In this document: positions 29,704-41,158 of the stretch, in pieces
How positions within the stretch are numbered: the stretch's first letter is position 1
How the letters are laid out: the number at the start of each line of letters is the position of its first letter
From: Synaphobranchus kaupii
Taxonomy: Eukaryota; Chordata; Actinopteri; Anguilliformes; Synaphobranchidae
Assembly (NCBI GenBank): GCA_029718625.1
Contig: CM056389.1
Location: 21,361,381-21,425,380, forward strand
Reading direction: 5' to 3'
DNA length: 64,000 bases
Position numbers and translations under genes: made by a program
The notes under the pieces: generated by a model
What the model saw: only the letters and a program-made list of their open reading frames with translations
Told to the model about the DNA's origin: nothing
The model's database searches: none

Positions 29704-31676
29704 CCTCTTAATACCAAGGGCAAAATATACCAATTCTCACCTGTTTTTACTAGTGACCAACAAAGCTGTTTTTCCCAAAAACTGCAAAGGCCACAAATAT
29801 GGTTCATAGCTTTTATTAAAACAGAGAACTGCACTATTATGACTAAGCAGTCATAATTCATATACAGACACTTTTTGCTACTTAATTACAACAATATATG
29901 TACAGAAATTGTGAAAAAACGAAAAAATGTGTACCTACATTCAAATTGCTGATTTTTTACCTGATGAGCTACAAGAGCTATGGAGGAAATAACTCCTAAA
30001 TAACTGATTCCTCAATATGCTGCCTATCTCTGCTAAAAATATGGTGTCAATATCTCAAACCATTCAAATTTTACAGAACTTTTTTCCAGGTGAACCATTT
30101 CGGTTACCAAAGTTGGCACAAATTGTGCCAAATTGTGTAAAATGGCAAGGTTCCAGAAAAGTCTCAATATGATTTATTTTTTTAAGTTTTACAATAATAT
30201 TTGATAATTGGCAATAAAAATTAATTTTTAGGTGTGTTTTTGGTGTGTTTCATATTACACAACTAACTAGCCTACCCGTGGTCCCCAAAAAGCTCTCCAA
30301 ACCCATGTAGCAGCACAGTGAATCTTGTATTCCACCAGAGCCCCATTAGCCAGAAATGAGTCCAAATTTATTTAAACGGGATCAAATCTACACCACTTTC
30401 CTACATAAAATAAACCCCTGCATAATAATCAACAACAAACTCATCCTCATGTTATCTCTCCCTCATGTTACGTCATGCATAAATTGCTCATTCATTTACC
30501 TGCACAGCCTGCTGGACTGCATACAGAATTTACTAATGTGGAACAATAACTACTAAACAAACACTTCAGACGCCATTTAATTCAAAAGAAACTCGGAACA
30601 GCTTGTCTCAGACACAAATAGATAGCCAGCTGCTATGTGTAATTTTGCTGGCTAACTTTCCATTGTTACAATGTAGTAATGTTAGCTATATTCATTTAAT
30701 TCAGAGGGATTCGTTTTATACATAACAGTAATTCGCACTGGTATACCGGCAAAATTTTTTTTTGCCTTACCACTCAGCGTCACTGAGACAACATCGCAAA
30801 AACATCTTCGGGCTAGGACCTGCTGCATGGAGAAACGCCTGAATAACCTAAACATAACTAACCAAAAACTGTCTTGGTACGAACTTTACGCTTGGACACC
30901 TCCTCCACTTACGCACAATAGTATCTATGTGAAAACCTCTAACCCATTGTGTTGAATGAGGGCTTGTCTGAAAGATAAGAGTCTTCGCTATTGGCTGGAA
31001 TATTTGACAGACAGTTTAAAAACCTAATGGAAAGCAAATGACACTTGCAGTGGAGGCGGGTCGATGCAAATTTTTCCCACTTCAGATAGGCCTATTGTGC
31101 TATCAGTCAAAGAAATACACCCAATTGATGACGGTTTTGCATATAACTGTGCAATAAAGTACAAAACCACTTTGGCTAAAATATATTGAGCCACAGGATT
31201 GGTACTCCAGAAACTGGCTGAGTTTCACAACTCCAAACTGAACACAGCCGAACTACTCATAATGAAGTGCAGAAAAGCACAAGTCGGTTTAAAATGTGAA
31301 AAAAATCATGTACAGCCGTATGAAAGTTTTAAAGTATGTTTTCTTGAAGTCTAAAGGTATAACGATTTTTCCAACCAAAGTTTTGCGAAATACAATTAAG
31401 CAGAACAGTTTACCAGCACATTGTTTATGGTGTGACATCAAGTTGCAATACATGTTTGCGAATTAGGTCGTTGTTTCCAACGTAATTTACGAAGTTTTAA
31501 CTCGACGTTTTGGGCTTAAAAACCACTTTCCCAGAAGGAATGGATATATCTTAAGGATATTTAATCAAAATATTGAGGTGAGCAGTTTATTATATATTAT
31601 TAAATTAATGAAATGTATAATTGAATAATTTCCGTAACGCCCGTGTTACCGCTAGGGGGCGTTTGGCAGCAAGAGG
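29704..31676. mobile_element. TTAA-flanked non-autonomous element (piggyBac-like), 1973 bp
   Basis: TTAA precedes (29700-29703) and follows (31677-31680) the insert, and removing the insert with one TTAA restores the L2 reading order. The ends are imperfect inverted repeats: CCTCTTAATACCAAGGGC against CCTCTTGCTGCCAAACGC. TTAA duplications and short CC-starting termini suit piggyBac-like MITEs. No transposase frame was found. This is the only complete copy in the window; unit 1 is cut by the Polinton and unit 3 is truncated. Confidence 0.65.
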
Positions 31677-31680
31677 TTAA

Positions 31681-31845
31681 AAAACCCACCCTAGATTCAG
31701 ATAATTTTTCTAAATACAGGCCCATCTCCAATCTCCCATTTCTTTCAAAAATACTGTAAAAGGTTATAGCCCATCAACTCCTATCCCACCTGTCCTCAAA
31801 CCACCTTTTTGAGGTTTTCCAGTCTGGTTTCAGATCAAAGCACAG
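31681..31845 (+). pseudogene. L2 LINE segment between the TTAA element and the retrovirus
   Basis: It encodes the FSKYRPISNLPFLSKIL region and continues at 43385 after the retrovirus. An in-frame TAA near 31757 is shared with unit 1, so the LINE was already dead before duplication. Confidence 0.85.
31842..31845. other. Retroviral target duplication ACAG (partner at 43381-43384)
   Basis: The uninterrupted unit 1 site reads AAAGCACAGCACTGAAACC (18711-18729) with one ACAG. The 4-bp duplication is retroviral in size. Confidence 0.95.
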
Positions 31846-33677
31846 TGTAAGATAGGAATTCACACCCCAGAGCACCTAAGAACACAATACCGGGAAGTGA
31901 CAATCTTTGTGATCTTTGAGAGCTGTAAAGTCACACTTCTGGTGCCAGGATGTTTGCTGAGACCATCTGGCCTAAGGTTTACGGTGTCCGAGAATGTCCT
32001 AGGATTTTTTGGTCCTGGGAGAGACTTTGATCTGTTTGAAGCTCCCGCGCACGGACAATGCAAGACTGCCCCCACCTGATGTCACTGAGACAGGCCATTT
32101 CATTTTCATTCAAATCACAGCATGGTATAGCAGTACAGACTGCTTTAGTCTTCAAAAAGCTTAAAAACCTTAAAATGTGATGAATATTTATGCTACATTG
32201 TACAGTATATACTGGAAATAGTCCTGACACTGGAACATACATTGTACACTCTTTTTCCAGAGGAACAACTATATATTGTTCAGTTTCTCAGTGTTACATG
32301 AATAAATACACACAGTTAATGTACCTGACTGAACAGAGGAAACTAGGGTATAATGTAATGTTCTTCAACAGGAATCCTGGGACTGTTTGTGGCATTAATA
32401 TTAATCACATTTGAAAACTATGCAGAGATGGGATTCTCATGACAACACGAACGTAGACCTATTCATGTGTGATATCGTTTTGATGGTCTCGGTGTGTGTG
32501 GTGTAATGGTCTATATTTCCTAGATGGTGAACATGTAGGAAATATATATTTCATAACTCAGGAATAAACTGCCGCTGTGGAATTAGACCACAGGAAACTC
32601 TTTCTGCCAAACCCCCTGTGGAAGGGGGACAAAAGGTGCAATATTAGCCTTCTGGCCAGTTTATGGTTTTACGATCAGCCACAGCCAGATCAAACACAGA
32701 GTTTGGGCTTATAGGCATAGGAAACAAGGAACTCGGGGAAGCTGTAATCAGACTCTCCCGCACATCTCACTCTGTGTATTGTGTGTAGTGAATTGCCAGG
32801 TATGATTTAATATTTTTCTATACTCTATTTTTAATATGTTGTGTTGTAATTTGTAACTATGATTTGATTATTTTTAAGTAAAGAACCTACCTGGTAAATT
32901 GTTAAACTTGATTTGTGTGGTTTCTTTGAAAAAGACATTCTATCTCTGTTAACACGGTAATGAGTTGATTGATTTCCTCAGTCTGGACTTCCCCCTCTGC
33001 TGATCTAGGGAGATTGACTAGTTAAGCTTAATGTATCACGGAGTATTGCACCCGTAGAACTCTGTCTTAAGTTAGATCATCTCCGCATGCCTTTTATACA
33101 TGTTGAGAACGGACGTTGCCAATATTATCTTCTCGGGTCCCTGAGCCTTTAAGATAGGCTATACCTTATGAAGTGGCCTCTTCCGCAACCTCTGAGATAA
33201 ATGGAGACATCTAGTCAGCCGTGAGTGGTGTACATAAACGGCCGTATGTAGCACTCGGTGGAACCGGCGCATCCAGTTCAGAGAACAGGCTCCAGAGTAC
33301 AAGAGTATCTTAACAAATCAATTATAAATTCTACCTTTTAAATTATATACTAATAATTAAATTGGAGTCAGATTTATACGAGTATGGAATCAGCGTTGGT
33401 GGCTGACCGTTAATAAAATATACACAGGCTGCCTTTTTGGGTAAGCTGGAGTCAGCCTGCAGACCAGACTAGAGCGGGAGACAAAGTGGTACTATTGTCT
33501 CTGACACGTGGTCAATTACTAGCTGATCCCGCGAATTTAAAGAAGCAGTCTCATCCGGTTGTAATAACAATAACATTTCAACACTCTTACCTTTTCCCAC
33601 AGCAACAGCGGAAAATATCACGTTTAAACCTTCGTTCCGGGCTATTCCCTCATTGGTCTAGCTGCTAGGAATTTACA
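31846..33677 (+). repeat. 5' LTR (1832 bp)
   Basis: It begins TGTAAGATAGG and ends GGAATTTACA (TG...CA). A poly(A) signal AATAAA is at 33412-33417. Short open frames at 32190-32414 and on the minus strand recur in the 3' LTR but show no domain or start context that would make them credible genes. Confidence 0.95.
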
Positions 33678-33680
33678 ATT

Positions 33681-33698
33681 TGGTGACCCCAACGTGAT
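33681..33698 (+). promoter_or_regulatory. Primer binding site, tRNA-Trp-like
   Basis: TGGTGACCCCAACGTGAT starts three bases after the LTR. It matches the complement of the vertebrate tRNA-Trp 3' end at 17 of 18 positions as I recall that tRNA. The tRNA assignment rests on memory. Confidence 0.75.
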
Positions 33699-33798
33699 CC
33701 CAGTTGCTGCTCCTGCGAAAGGCCCGGCCGACGTGCGAGAGTTCTTCCCCGCTACGTGTGGTCGATTAAGTTCCTGACGCAACTTTCTGTCCTTCGAG

Positions 33799-33845
33799 AT
33801 GAGGTTTGGTTTTCCTGCTGTCCTATTCTGCCTTCAGCTGCTGTG
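33799..33845 (+). other. Leader exon encoding a signal-peptide-like env start, ending at a splice donor
   Basis: The ATG at 33799 opens a 15-codon stretch that is almost entirely hydrophobic (MRFGFPAVLFCLQLL) and runs into the donor GTAAGT at 33846, inside the untranslated leader upstream of gag. Unspliced, the frame stops at once at TAA (33847). A strong acceptor (pyrimidine tract then CAG, ending 39282) precedes env. The arrangement suggests that env begins in the leader and is joined by splicing. A leader-encoded env start is, as I recall, known in snakehead retrovirus and, in another form, avian leukosis viruses. Confidence 0.65.
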
Positions 33846-33997
33846 GTAAGTCCAGTCTCAACTACTTCTTAGAAAGTGGTGAGGGAAAGCATAAAAAAGC
33901 ACCCATATAGACACATTTGTAGAACGGGTCGACATACCCAATTGTGAGTCCGGAAACCGTAGAACTCCGGAGAGGTATAAGCTTTTAGAGGAACACC

Positions 33998-35209
33998 ATG
34001 GCTAGTGAGGAACAGTGGGCAGAGAGGGCAAACCAGGAGGTAATGGAAAGTTTTTGCCTGTATTTCAAGGACCTTTTAGTTCGTGTGCACGACAGTGGAG
34101 TCGACTTAACTTGGAATAATGCTCAAATTCTCAATTGGTATGAGAAGGAGGGCCGTAGTCTCCAAACTAAGACCCGGTTCCGGAAACTTCCGGCCGCGAT
34201 TATTTATCTGCTGCGCCGAAATGATCAAATAACTTTACTTGAGAATGCGCGAGTTGTGGCTAATACTCGGGAGCTTGAAAAATTGCGCTCTGATGAATTG
34301 CGAAAGCTACGGGCAGAGGTAGAAGCGTTCGCATTTGATAAACATAACTGGGAAATCCAGAGTAATGCTTCGCGGACGCGGATTACTGCGCTAGAGCATG
34401 AGTTAAAAGGGAGTCAGGACTATGCCAGGGCCTTAGAGGCCTGTTGTGGCAAAGTCGGATTACCTATCTCCGCCATTCGTCAAGCCGGATCTGCTGTTGT
34501 TAGTGGTGGCATGCAAGAGGAGAGCGATGATGAGGACATATTAACCCTAATAGATAAACCCCGTGGGGAAGCCGTTTCGGGGGGGGAATTTAGAGCTTCG
34601 TGCGATCCGGCTCCTGCGGCCACTAGAACATTGGCAAACTCTGTCCCGAGCACGCCCACAAGCTTTTATTATCGCCCGAGTGAACCGGGGGAACCTTGGC
34701 AGCGTAGCACCGTAATAACGCGCCGTAAAACGGGCACCAGTATCCGTAAGCCGGTGAAAGTGGCGGTATTAAAAACGGTAACCAATGCCGACGACGTTGT
34801 TACGGTCATTAGTCGTCCCCTAACATGTGAGGAATGTGCTAGGCATAAGGAGGTCGTGGGTATGATGCCCAGAAGAGGCCCGTTCCAACCATATTGGGAC
34901 AACTTAATGCTACAGGCCTCCGTGTATAATTTAGAGCTTCGGGACGTATGGCAGATTGTGCTCCTTACACTTCCCGAAGAGCTGAGGTCTAGTTTGCCCG
35001 AGGAATTGCGTTCGGGGAGGATTATGGTTAAACGAGAGGAGGATGATGAGACAGACAGTGATGTGCTTGACCGGCTTAAGGAAGCCATATTACTGTTGAG
35101 AGGCCCAACGCACGCCGCGTGGCATACAATTTTAGACATAAAACAGTCGTCTAAAGAAGCCTTTGAAGTGTATGCTGAGTATATGTGGGTAACATTCAAA
35201 GAGCACTAG
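33998..35209 (+). pseudogene. gag: gag, matrix-capsid part, ends in a frame break
   Basis: The ATG lies in a CACCATGG context. The protein starts MASEE, so it lacks the N-terminal Gly needed for myristoylation. Residues about 85-145 form a Lys/Arg/Glu-rich coiled coil. A capsid-like region follows, with a major-homology-like segment near the end (IKQSSKEAFEVYAEYMW). The frame stops at 35209, while the sequence typical of the remaining Gag (capsid end and nucleocapsid) continues in another frame from about 35185. A single small indel or a sequencing error would explain this. As it stands the full-length Gag is not encoded. Confidence 0.85.
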
Positions 35210-35703
35210 AGGAGGCGAATCGAGATCAGGAAGTGCTATTGCAGCTCCTGAAAAACAATGCAGGCCCCCATATACAGCAGGCGTTAGCCAATGGAGCCGA
35301 CCCACCACAGAATACCTACAGGTCGTTGGTGGAGTGGGCTTCCAAAATAGAAAATCGGCTAAAAAAGCAAAATAAGCTTCGTTCTGTTTCTGCAACTCAA
35401 TGGGTTGCCGAGGGGAAAGGGGCGACGGAACCGCAGCTTGTATGTCAATACTGTAAAAAGCCTAATCATAGCATAGAACAGTGTTTTAGATTACAAGAAA
35501 AGCTGGGCATTCCGCGTCAGTCAGCCCGTAATGATAAGTGGATAATCCAGGAACTGCGAAAACTAATAATGCTGAACAATCCAACGGCCGGCAAGCCAGA
35601 GGTAGCTGAGAAAAAACAGCCAAAGGCAGATAACGTTAACCCTTACAGCGCGCTTCAGACAAGTTTGGCAGCGTTAGCTGCTAGCTATGAGGATTCACAA
35701 TAG
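35185..35703 (+). pseudogene. gag: gag 3' part: capsid end and nucleocapsid with one CCHC zinc knuckle
   Basis: This frame has no ATG start and continues the upstream gag in a different register. It contains one perfect retroviral zinc knuckle, CQYCKKPNHSIEQC (35443-35484; C-x2-C-x4-H-x4-C), for RNA packaging. It ends in a UAG at 35701-35703 and is in the same frame as pol. Confidence 0.85.
35701..35703 (+). promoter_or_regulatory. Gag-pol UAG stop, candidate readthrough site
   Basis: The only barrier between nucleocapsid and pro-pol is one UAG, followed by GGGTGC and an unbroken frame. Gamma- and epsilonretroviruses make Gag-Pol by suppressing such a stop. No ATG occurs near the start of pol, which supports readthrough. 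The downstream pseudoknot was not examined. Confidence 0.7.
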
Positions 35704-38700
35704 GGGTGCGTGGCCTCCCTCGCGGTCGGGAGCATTATTTCCAGTGGTAACCGGATTAAAATACGGGCTAGTCTTGGAGGCCGATTAGTAAACGTTTTAA
35801 TCGATACCGGTGCCTCATGTTCCTGTACAGATATAGTATTACCCTTAACCGACGAAACCATACGGATTAAAGGCATAGGCGATAATCTTATGATGGCTAC
35901 TCGCACACAGCCCATTAAACTTGATCTAGGGGTAGTGGTGTTAGAAGAGCCCTTATGGTATTTGCCAAACAATGGGGAAGGGACTGTACTGGGCATGGAT
36001 ATAATGCGGAAGCATGGCTTTGTAATACACTGTCTTGAAAAGCAGATTGAGCTAAAAACAGACGGGGCTGCGAAAAAGCGCAACCCTGGAAACCGCATTA
36101 TGTCCATATCCGCTGCAGATCCCATTCAGCAATTGTTTAGCAAATATAGTGATGTTTGGGCAAATCACGAGCATGACTGCGGTCTTGTGGACTTTGAGGT
36201 CGGCATTGAGGGGGACCCACCTCCCCCCCAAAAGCAGTACCGTATTAAGCCCGAGGCAGAAGCCGCGGTTCATGAAATAGTTGAACAACTTGAGAAGAGG
36301 GGTATTGTGCGACGATGCAGTTCTACCGCTAACTCTCCGTGTCTGCCGGTACCAAAGCCAAATGGCAAGTGGCGCCTTTGTATAGATTATCAGCGTCTTA
36401 ATCAGGTCTTGCCCAGAGCCACACCTATTGTAGCAAACCCGTCTACTATCATGTCTCAGATATCAACGGATGCGTGTTGGTTTACTGTTCTGGACATCAA
36501 AAATGGCTTTTGGTCGCTTAAAGTTAAACGAAAGGACCAATGGAAACTGGCATTTACTGTTAATCAGATCCAGTATACCTGGGAAAGAATGCCGCAGGGA
36601 TTCCATAATAGCCCAGCGATTTTCCATAGAGCAGTAGCTGACGCTTTAGGACAGCTATTGAAGACGGGTGATGTCCTCCATTATGTAGATGACATCTTAA
36701 TAGCATCGGGGGGATCACGTGATGATCACCTACAGCTAGTTGATACAGTGGTGCAGACTCTGGGGAAGGCGGGGTTTAAGCTAAATAAAGGCAAGGCGCA
36801 AATCGCACAAAAGGAAGTCCAATACCTAGGCTATACGCTTACGCAAAGTTACCGTGCTTTGACAGAAGATAGGCGTAAATGCATTGCCGAACTGCCCCGG
36901 CCTCATACTCTAAATGCGTTACAAAAAGTGTTAGGAACTGCAAACTATCTCCGGGATTTTATCCCTGACTTTGCTAGCACTACGGCACCGTTGTACGACC
37001 TTTTGAAAGGCAAATCCAAACCCTCCGATGTCCTTGAATGGACCGCTGAGCACGAAGCGGCGTTCACGAATTTAAAACAGCGTTTAGGTTCGGCGCCGGC
37101 GTTGGGTTTGCCCAATCCATTAAAATCGTTCCACATCCAAGTCGATGTGCATGAGAATACACTCAGCGGCGTGTTAGCTCAGGAGCACGGAGGTGTATTG
37201 CGTCCAGTTGCTTATTATAGTCGTAGAAAATCTCCAGTTGAGCAGGGATTTGACCCATGTACCCAGCATGTCCTTGCGGTTCATTGGATGTTAACAACAA
37301 CAGAACCACTTGTGGGTTTTCAACCTGTTGTTGTGCACACAATGCACACGCCAGTTCGAATGCTGTTGCAGGGCCAAATCAAAGGCGTATCATCCCATAG
37401 GTTAGCGAGGTGGCTTACTGATATCCAAGCACAAGAAATTACAACAGAGAGTGACAGAATCTTGCCCCATCTGCTTGGGGATGTAGAAGGCCAGCCGCAC
37501 ATTTGCGAACCTAGACCAGAGGTACAAAGCCCAGTTGGTGATAGAGAATTACCGGGTCAGACCCGAGCGTATATTGATGGCTCAAGGTTCTGGAAGGAAG
37601 GTAGATTCTATACGGGATGTGCGGTCTGGGTCCCTCAGTGTAGTTTAGATGGTAGCCAACAGCTGTTGTTTAAATTGTCGCCCGGGATGTCAGCACAGGA
37701 AGCCGAGCTTGTTGCATTGCTAGAAGCCATTACGGCCCACCCTGAATCACTATGCGTGTATACTGATAGCCGCTATGCGTTCGGGGTGGTGCACGACTTC
37801 ATGGCTCAATGGCAACTGCGGAAGTTCCTCACAGCCGCCGGGGCGCCGGTAAAACATTTTAATACCATTACGACAATATGGCAGTTAATACAGGATCGCA
37901 AAGCCCCCCTTTCTGTTGTTAAGGTGCGCGCGCATATCACTAAAGACCCGGATGTGCATGAACAAAATAACCAGGTGGCTGATTACCTAGCCAAGTTAGC
38001 TGCTACATGCGGTGACGACTGGCAACCGGAGGCCCTATCGGGTCTCGCTGTAAGCGCAATTCAGGTTACTCCCATTGACCTTAAGCAGTATCAGCAAGAG
38101 CTGTGGGAAGAGGGGGGTGAACTAGCACCACCCTTAAAGCAGGATCAGCTGGTAACAGTCGCGGAAGGCATAGTTTTGCGAGAAGGTAAATATGTCGTTC
38201 CAGAGGGTCTTAGGAGACCAGTTATCAAACTGTATCATGAATATGCGCATGTAGCTGCTGACAAAACCCTACAATTAATAAAGCGCCATTTCTGGTGGCC
38301 ACATATGGCATCAGACGTCGAACAATGGTACAATACATGTCTAGTGTGCGCCACGGTCAACCAGGGTAGGCCAGGCCGCAGAAACCTGCGGAGGCCGGAC
38401 CCTCCAAAGGGGCCGTGGGAGTCCCTCCAATTAGATTTAATTGGTCCGCTTCCCAGTGCTAAGGGCGGGTACCGCTATTGCCTTGTGATAATTGACAAAT
38501 TCTCAAAATGGGTTGAAGTAATTCCCACGCGCAATAACACCGCGAATACTGTAGCACGAGTGCTGGCGAACCAGATAATCCCCCTCTGGGGAGCACCAAT
38601 GCAAGTCGAGTCTGATCAGGGGACTCATTTCACAGGTCAGGTGACTAAAGACTTGTGTAAAATGCTGAACATCAAGCAGAAATTTCATGTTCCATACAGG

Positions 38701-39252
38701 CCACAGAGCTCCGGAATGGTTGAGCGGGTGAATCGCACAATCAAAGAAGGCATTGCCAAACAGATGGCACAGCATCAGAACAAGTGGACCGAGGCTCTGC
38801 CTACGGTTCTGACCATCCTGAGGGTTACCCCCTCCAAATCTACAGGCATTAGCCCATATGAGCTTATGACTGGGAGGTTGATGAAATTACCAATTGACCC
38901 AGAGATTTCCCCCGCAGATCTGGGGCCACTGGTGGTGGCAAAACAGCAGGTGGTGCTGGAACAGTTGCAGGAGAGGCTCAAGGTGCTTCATGCTCAGGCG
39001 GCACTGAAACAGCAGCAGGCTGACCTGCGTAATGACGCACAGTTTAACCCTAACTCTGAAACTCAATTTGCAGAGGGTGACATGATCATGGTGCGTGTTT
39101 TTGTAAAGCAGGACGCGTTTGCCCCCCGGTGGCACGGGCCATATGAGGTAAAGGCTGTTTGTAACAGTTGCATAGCCGTGACCATACGGGGGAAGCTAAG
39201 GTGGTACCACATGTCCCAATGCAAATTGTTCAAAGGTACAGGAGGCATGTAA
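35704..39252 (+). CDS. pol: pro-pol: protease, reverse transcriptase, RNase H, integrase
   Basis: One unbroken frame of about 1180 codons. Counting from 35710: the aspartic protease has LIDTGAS (D32); reverse transcriptase has LPVPKPNGKWRLCIDYQ and the active site YVDD at 325-328; RNase H starts at YIDGS (D623) and includes YTDSRYA; integrase has an HHCC zinc site (HEYAH, then CLVCAT), the core acids D909 (LDLIGPLP), D969 (ESDQGTHF) and E1005 (MVERVN), with 35 residues between the last two, and a C-terminal beta domain (PRWHGPYEV). It would be made as Gag-Pol by readthrough. With no stop or frameshift, this is the best-preserved gene of the provirus. Confidence 0.95.
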   Translation, partial: GCVASLAVGSIISSGNRIKIRASLGGRLVNVLIDTGASCSCTDIVLPLTDETIRIKGIGDNLMMATRTQPIKLDLGVVVLEEPLWYLPNNGEGTVLGMDIMRKHGFVIHCLEKQIELKTDGAAKKRNPGNRIMSISAADPIQQLFSKYSDVWANHEHDCGLVDFEVGIEGDPPPPQKQYRIKPEAEAAVHEIVEQLEKRGIVRRCSSTANSPCLPVPKPNGKWRLCIDYQRLNQVLPRATPIVANPSTIMSQISTDACWFTVLDIKNGFWSLKVKRKDQWKLAFTVNQIQYTWERMPQGFHNSPAIFHRAVADALGQLLKTGDVLHYVDDILIASGGSRDDHLQLVDTVVQTLGKAGFKLNKGKAQIAQKEVQYLGYTLTQSYRALTEDRRKCIAELPRPHTLNALQKVLGTANYLRDFIPDFASTTAPLYDLLKGKSKPSDVLEWTAEHEAAFTNLKQRLGSAPALGLPNPLKSFHIQVDVHENTLSGVLAQEHGGVLRPVAYYSRRKSPVEQGFDPCTQHVLAVHWMLTTTEPLVGFQPVVVHTMHTPVRMLLQGQIKGVSSHRLARWLTDIQAQEITTESDRILPHLLGDVEGQPHICEPRPEVQSPVGDRELPGQTRAYIDGSRFWKEGRFYTGCAVWVPQCSLDGSQQLLFKLSPGMSAQEAELVALLEAITAHPESLCVYTDSRYAFGVVHDFMAQWQLRKFLTAAGAPVKHFNTITTIWQLIQDRKAPLSVVKVRAHITKDPDVHEQNNQVADYLAKLAATCGDDWQPEALSGLAVSAIQVTPIDLKQYQQELWEEGGELAPPLKQDQLVTVAEGIVLREGKYVVPEGLRRPVIKLYHEYAHVAADKTLQLIKRHFWWPHMASDVEQWYNTCLVCATVNQGRPGRRNLRRPDPPKGPWESLQLDLIGPLPSAKGGYRYCLVIIDKFSKWVEVIPTRNNTANTVARVLANQIIPLWGAPMQVESDQGTHFTGQVTKDLCKMLNIKQKFHVPYRPQSSGMVERVNRTIKEGIAKQMAQHQNKWTEALPTVLTILRVTPSKSTGISPYELMTGRLMKLPIDPEISPADLGPLVVAKQQVVLEQLQERLKVLHAQAALKQQQADLRNDAQFNPNSETQFAEGDMIMVRVFVKQDAFAPRWHGPYEVKAVCNSCIAVTIRGKLRWYHMSQCKLFKGTGGM

Positions 39253-39282
39253 CTGTTTTTACCTGTGTCTGTTTTATTCCAG
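39253..39282 (+). promoter_or_regulatory. env splice acceptor region
   Basis: A pyrimidine tract TGTTTTTACCTGTGTCTGTT-type runs up to TTTATTCCAG, ending at 39282, directly after the pol stop. It is the natural partner of the donor at 33846. Confidence 0.6.
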
Positions 39283-40049
39283 GCATGTCGCAGCAATTCC
39301 ATGGACGCCAGATGCCAGGAGGGTATCCGGGGACTCATGCATGAAGCTGGGACAGCGGATTTTATTAAATCACAACCTGAAGTGCGGGAGATGGGGTGTG
39401 GCGATATTTTAAGGGGCCATCCACACCTCAAATCACCATAATGCCAAGGGAGTCAGTCACATGGCCTCCCGGGGTAGCGCCGGAGCTAAATTGCACCACA
39501 AAAATTTGTTGCAAGTCAGGTTCCACCCATCTCCCATTCAAGACGGTAACAGGTCATACATTTTTACACCCTATTAAATTTACACAACCCAACACCACTG
39601 CCTGGTATCAACTTAAAAGTTACCCAGGTTCCGATACTGGCGGCCTGAGTATTTTACATTACCAGGACAACGATGGCCTAGACCCTAAAAAGTGCTATCG
39701 CACAAAGGACCTAGAACCAAGCGTTTATAGATGCACACACACAGGCCCACATAACCGGACACACATAGGGTACACTGAACTAATTTTTAATCTAACCTCT
39801 TCCATCAGCGACTACAGTTGGCCGAAGGCTTTCGTTTGGACCAGCCGGAAGGAGGGAACCTACTGCGTGGGGAGATGCGAGTCTAGTTTGGAGGCTTTCA
39901 CTAGCCCTCAGAACTGTACCTGGACGCTGCATCACTGCCTCAACCTGACCACCTGCGGTTACCGCAAGCCCACGCAGTGCCCTAAAATCTACCCCCTCCC
40001 TCCTGGCGGTCTTATTAAAGGAAATGTTAATAAAACTTGCATGACGTAA
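39283..40049 (+). pseudogene. env: env, surface subunit part with frame breaks
   Basis: Downstream of the acceptor one frame is open to about 39412 and another carries the body from about 39396 to 40049, so there is a break near 39400. The body has many Cys and N-glycosylation sequons (NCT, NRT, NLT), as expected for a surface glycoprotein. A second break falls near 40037-40049, after which the sequence continues in a third register. The gene cannot give a full product as read. Confidence 0.8.
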
Positions 40050-41158
40050 ATCTTGTAATGGCACATGTAAGTTACAACATTTCAAACATCCTGTCTGTAA
40101 CACACTGCGATATAACTGATGAAACGTATGCATGGTTACAGGCACGGCTCGATGATTTAGTCTCTGATTACAAAGGTAGACTCGCCGTTCAAATTCCACC
40201 CGTACGTTCAAAACGGGACCTGTTTGGTGACGTTACAGGTCTTTTTGGTTCAGGTAATTCCATTTCTAACACTTATCAAATAACCAAACAATCTCAGTAT
40301 TCTGCATGGTTGGCAAATCAAGTGGCCACTGGTTTCCAACACCTCACCAATAGTAACGAAAACATAATTAAGGCAATTAGGTCTGAAGCGCAGGCGCTTC
40401 TTACCATCAGCCACTCATTATTCAATCAGACCCGTACCATCGAGCGTAACTTAGCCTGCAGGACATATGCACAGGATTTATTTACTGCTGCCAGACAGGA
40501 AATCTTAGACCTTCGCCTGCGTAAAACCCCTAGGCATGTACTAAATGACCTCATTGAGACCTTAGACCTGCATAGGTGGATTGCGTCAGAGAAGATGAAA
40601 GACATACATTATTCTGAATTGTTGACAACATTAATGATGTTTACTGGAACGGAGTGTGCTGGATGTATTGGGTTCTTTGTTTCCTTTCCTTTAATCCACC
40701 CAGACCAAGTGTATCCAAATTCCACTACCATACGCTCCATTGGCGTAGTAGTGAAGAATCAGGTCCTCAAATTAGATCATCTAACAGGGTACATTACCAT
40801 GAGAGGCACTGAAACCATATTCACCACCCGTACGTGTTGTCATGAGACTTCAAGTTATATAATTTGTACTTGTAATACTTTACAATCTTTTTCCCACAAT
40901 GACACCAAGCTCATTAGTGTACAGTCCTTACACGGCCACGCGGATGCCATCCAGGTCTCCCACACGCAATGGTGCGTCATCAGTGAGATGAGCTCCTTCA
41001 CATATGGAGGTCTGACCTGTGCAGCCAACCGCACTTTCTGTCTAGAAGTGACGGAAGACTTTGCAATGGGTCAGATCAACATTCTGGGGAGAATTCCACT
41101 GGAGGTGGACATCTCACCGTGGTGGGAAGACACCTTTTACGAGCAGGGAACGACCTAA
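40037..41158 (+). pseudogene. env: env, end of surface subunit and ectodomain of transmembrane subunit
   Basis: This open segment has no ATG at its start. It contains a furin-type site, RSKR, followed by a Gly-rich fusion-peptide-like stretch (DLFGDVTGLFGSGNS; about 40210-40260), then long helical heptads and a Cys-rich region (TRTCCHETSSYIICTC). A further frame break lies between 41119 and 41158, before the membrane anchor. Confidence 0.85.

Noticed and set aside
31979..32414. Open frames in the LTR U3 region, repeated in the 3' LTR
   Set aside because: They are identical in both LTRs because the LTRs are copies; no signal, domain or Kozak support suggests an LTR-encoded accessory gene.
34669..35199. 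Minus-strand 176-residue open frame over gag
   Set aside because: It lies antisense to a clear gag coding region, with no domain.
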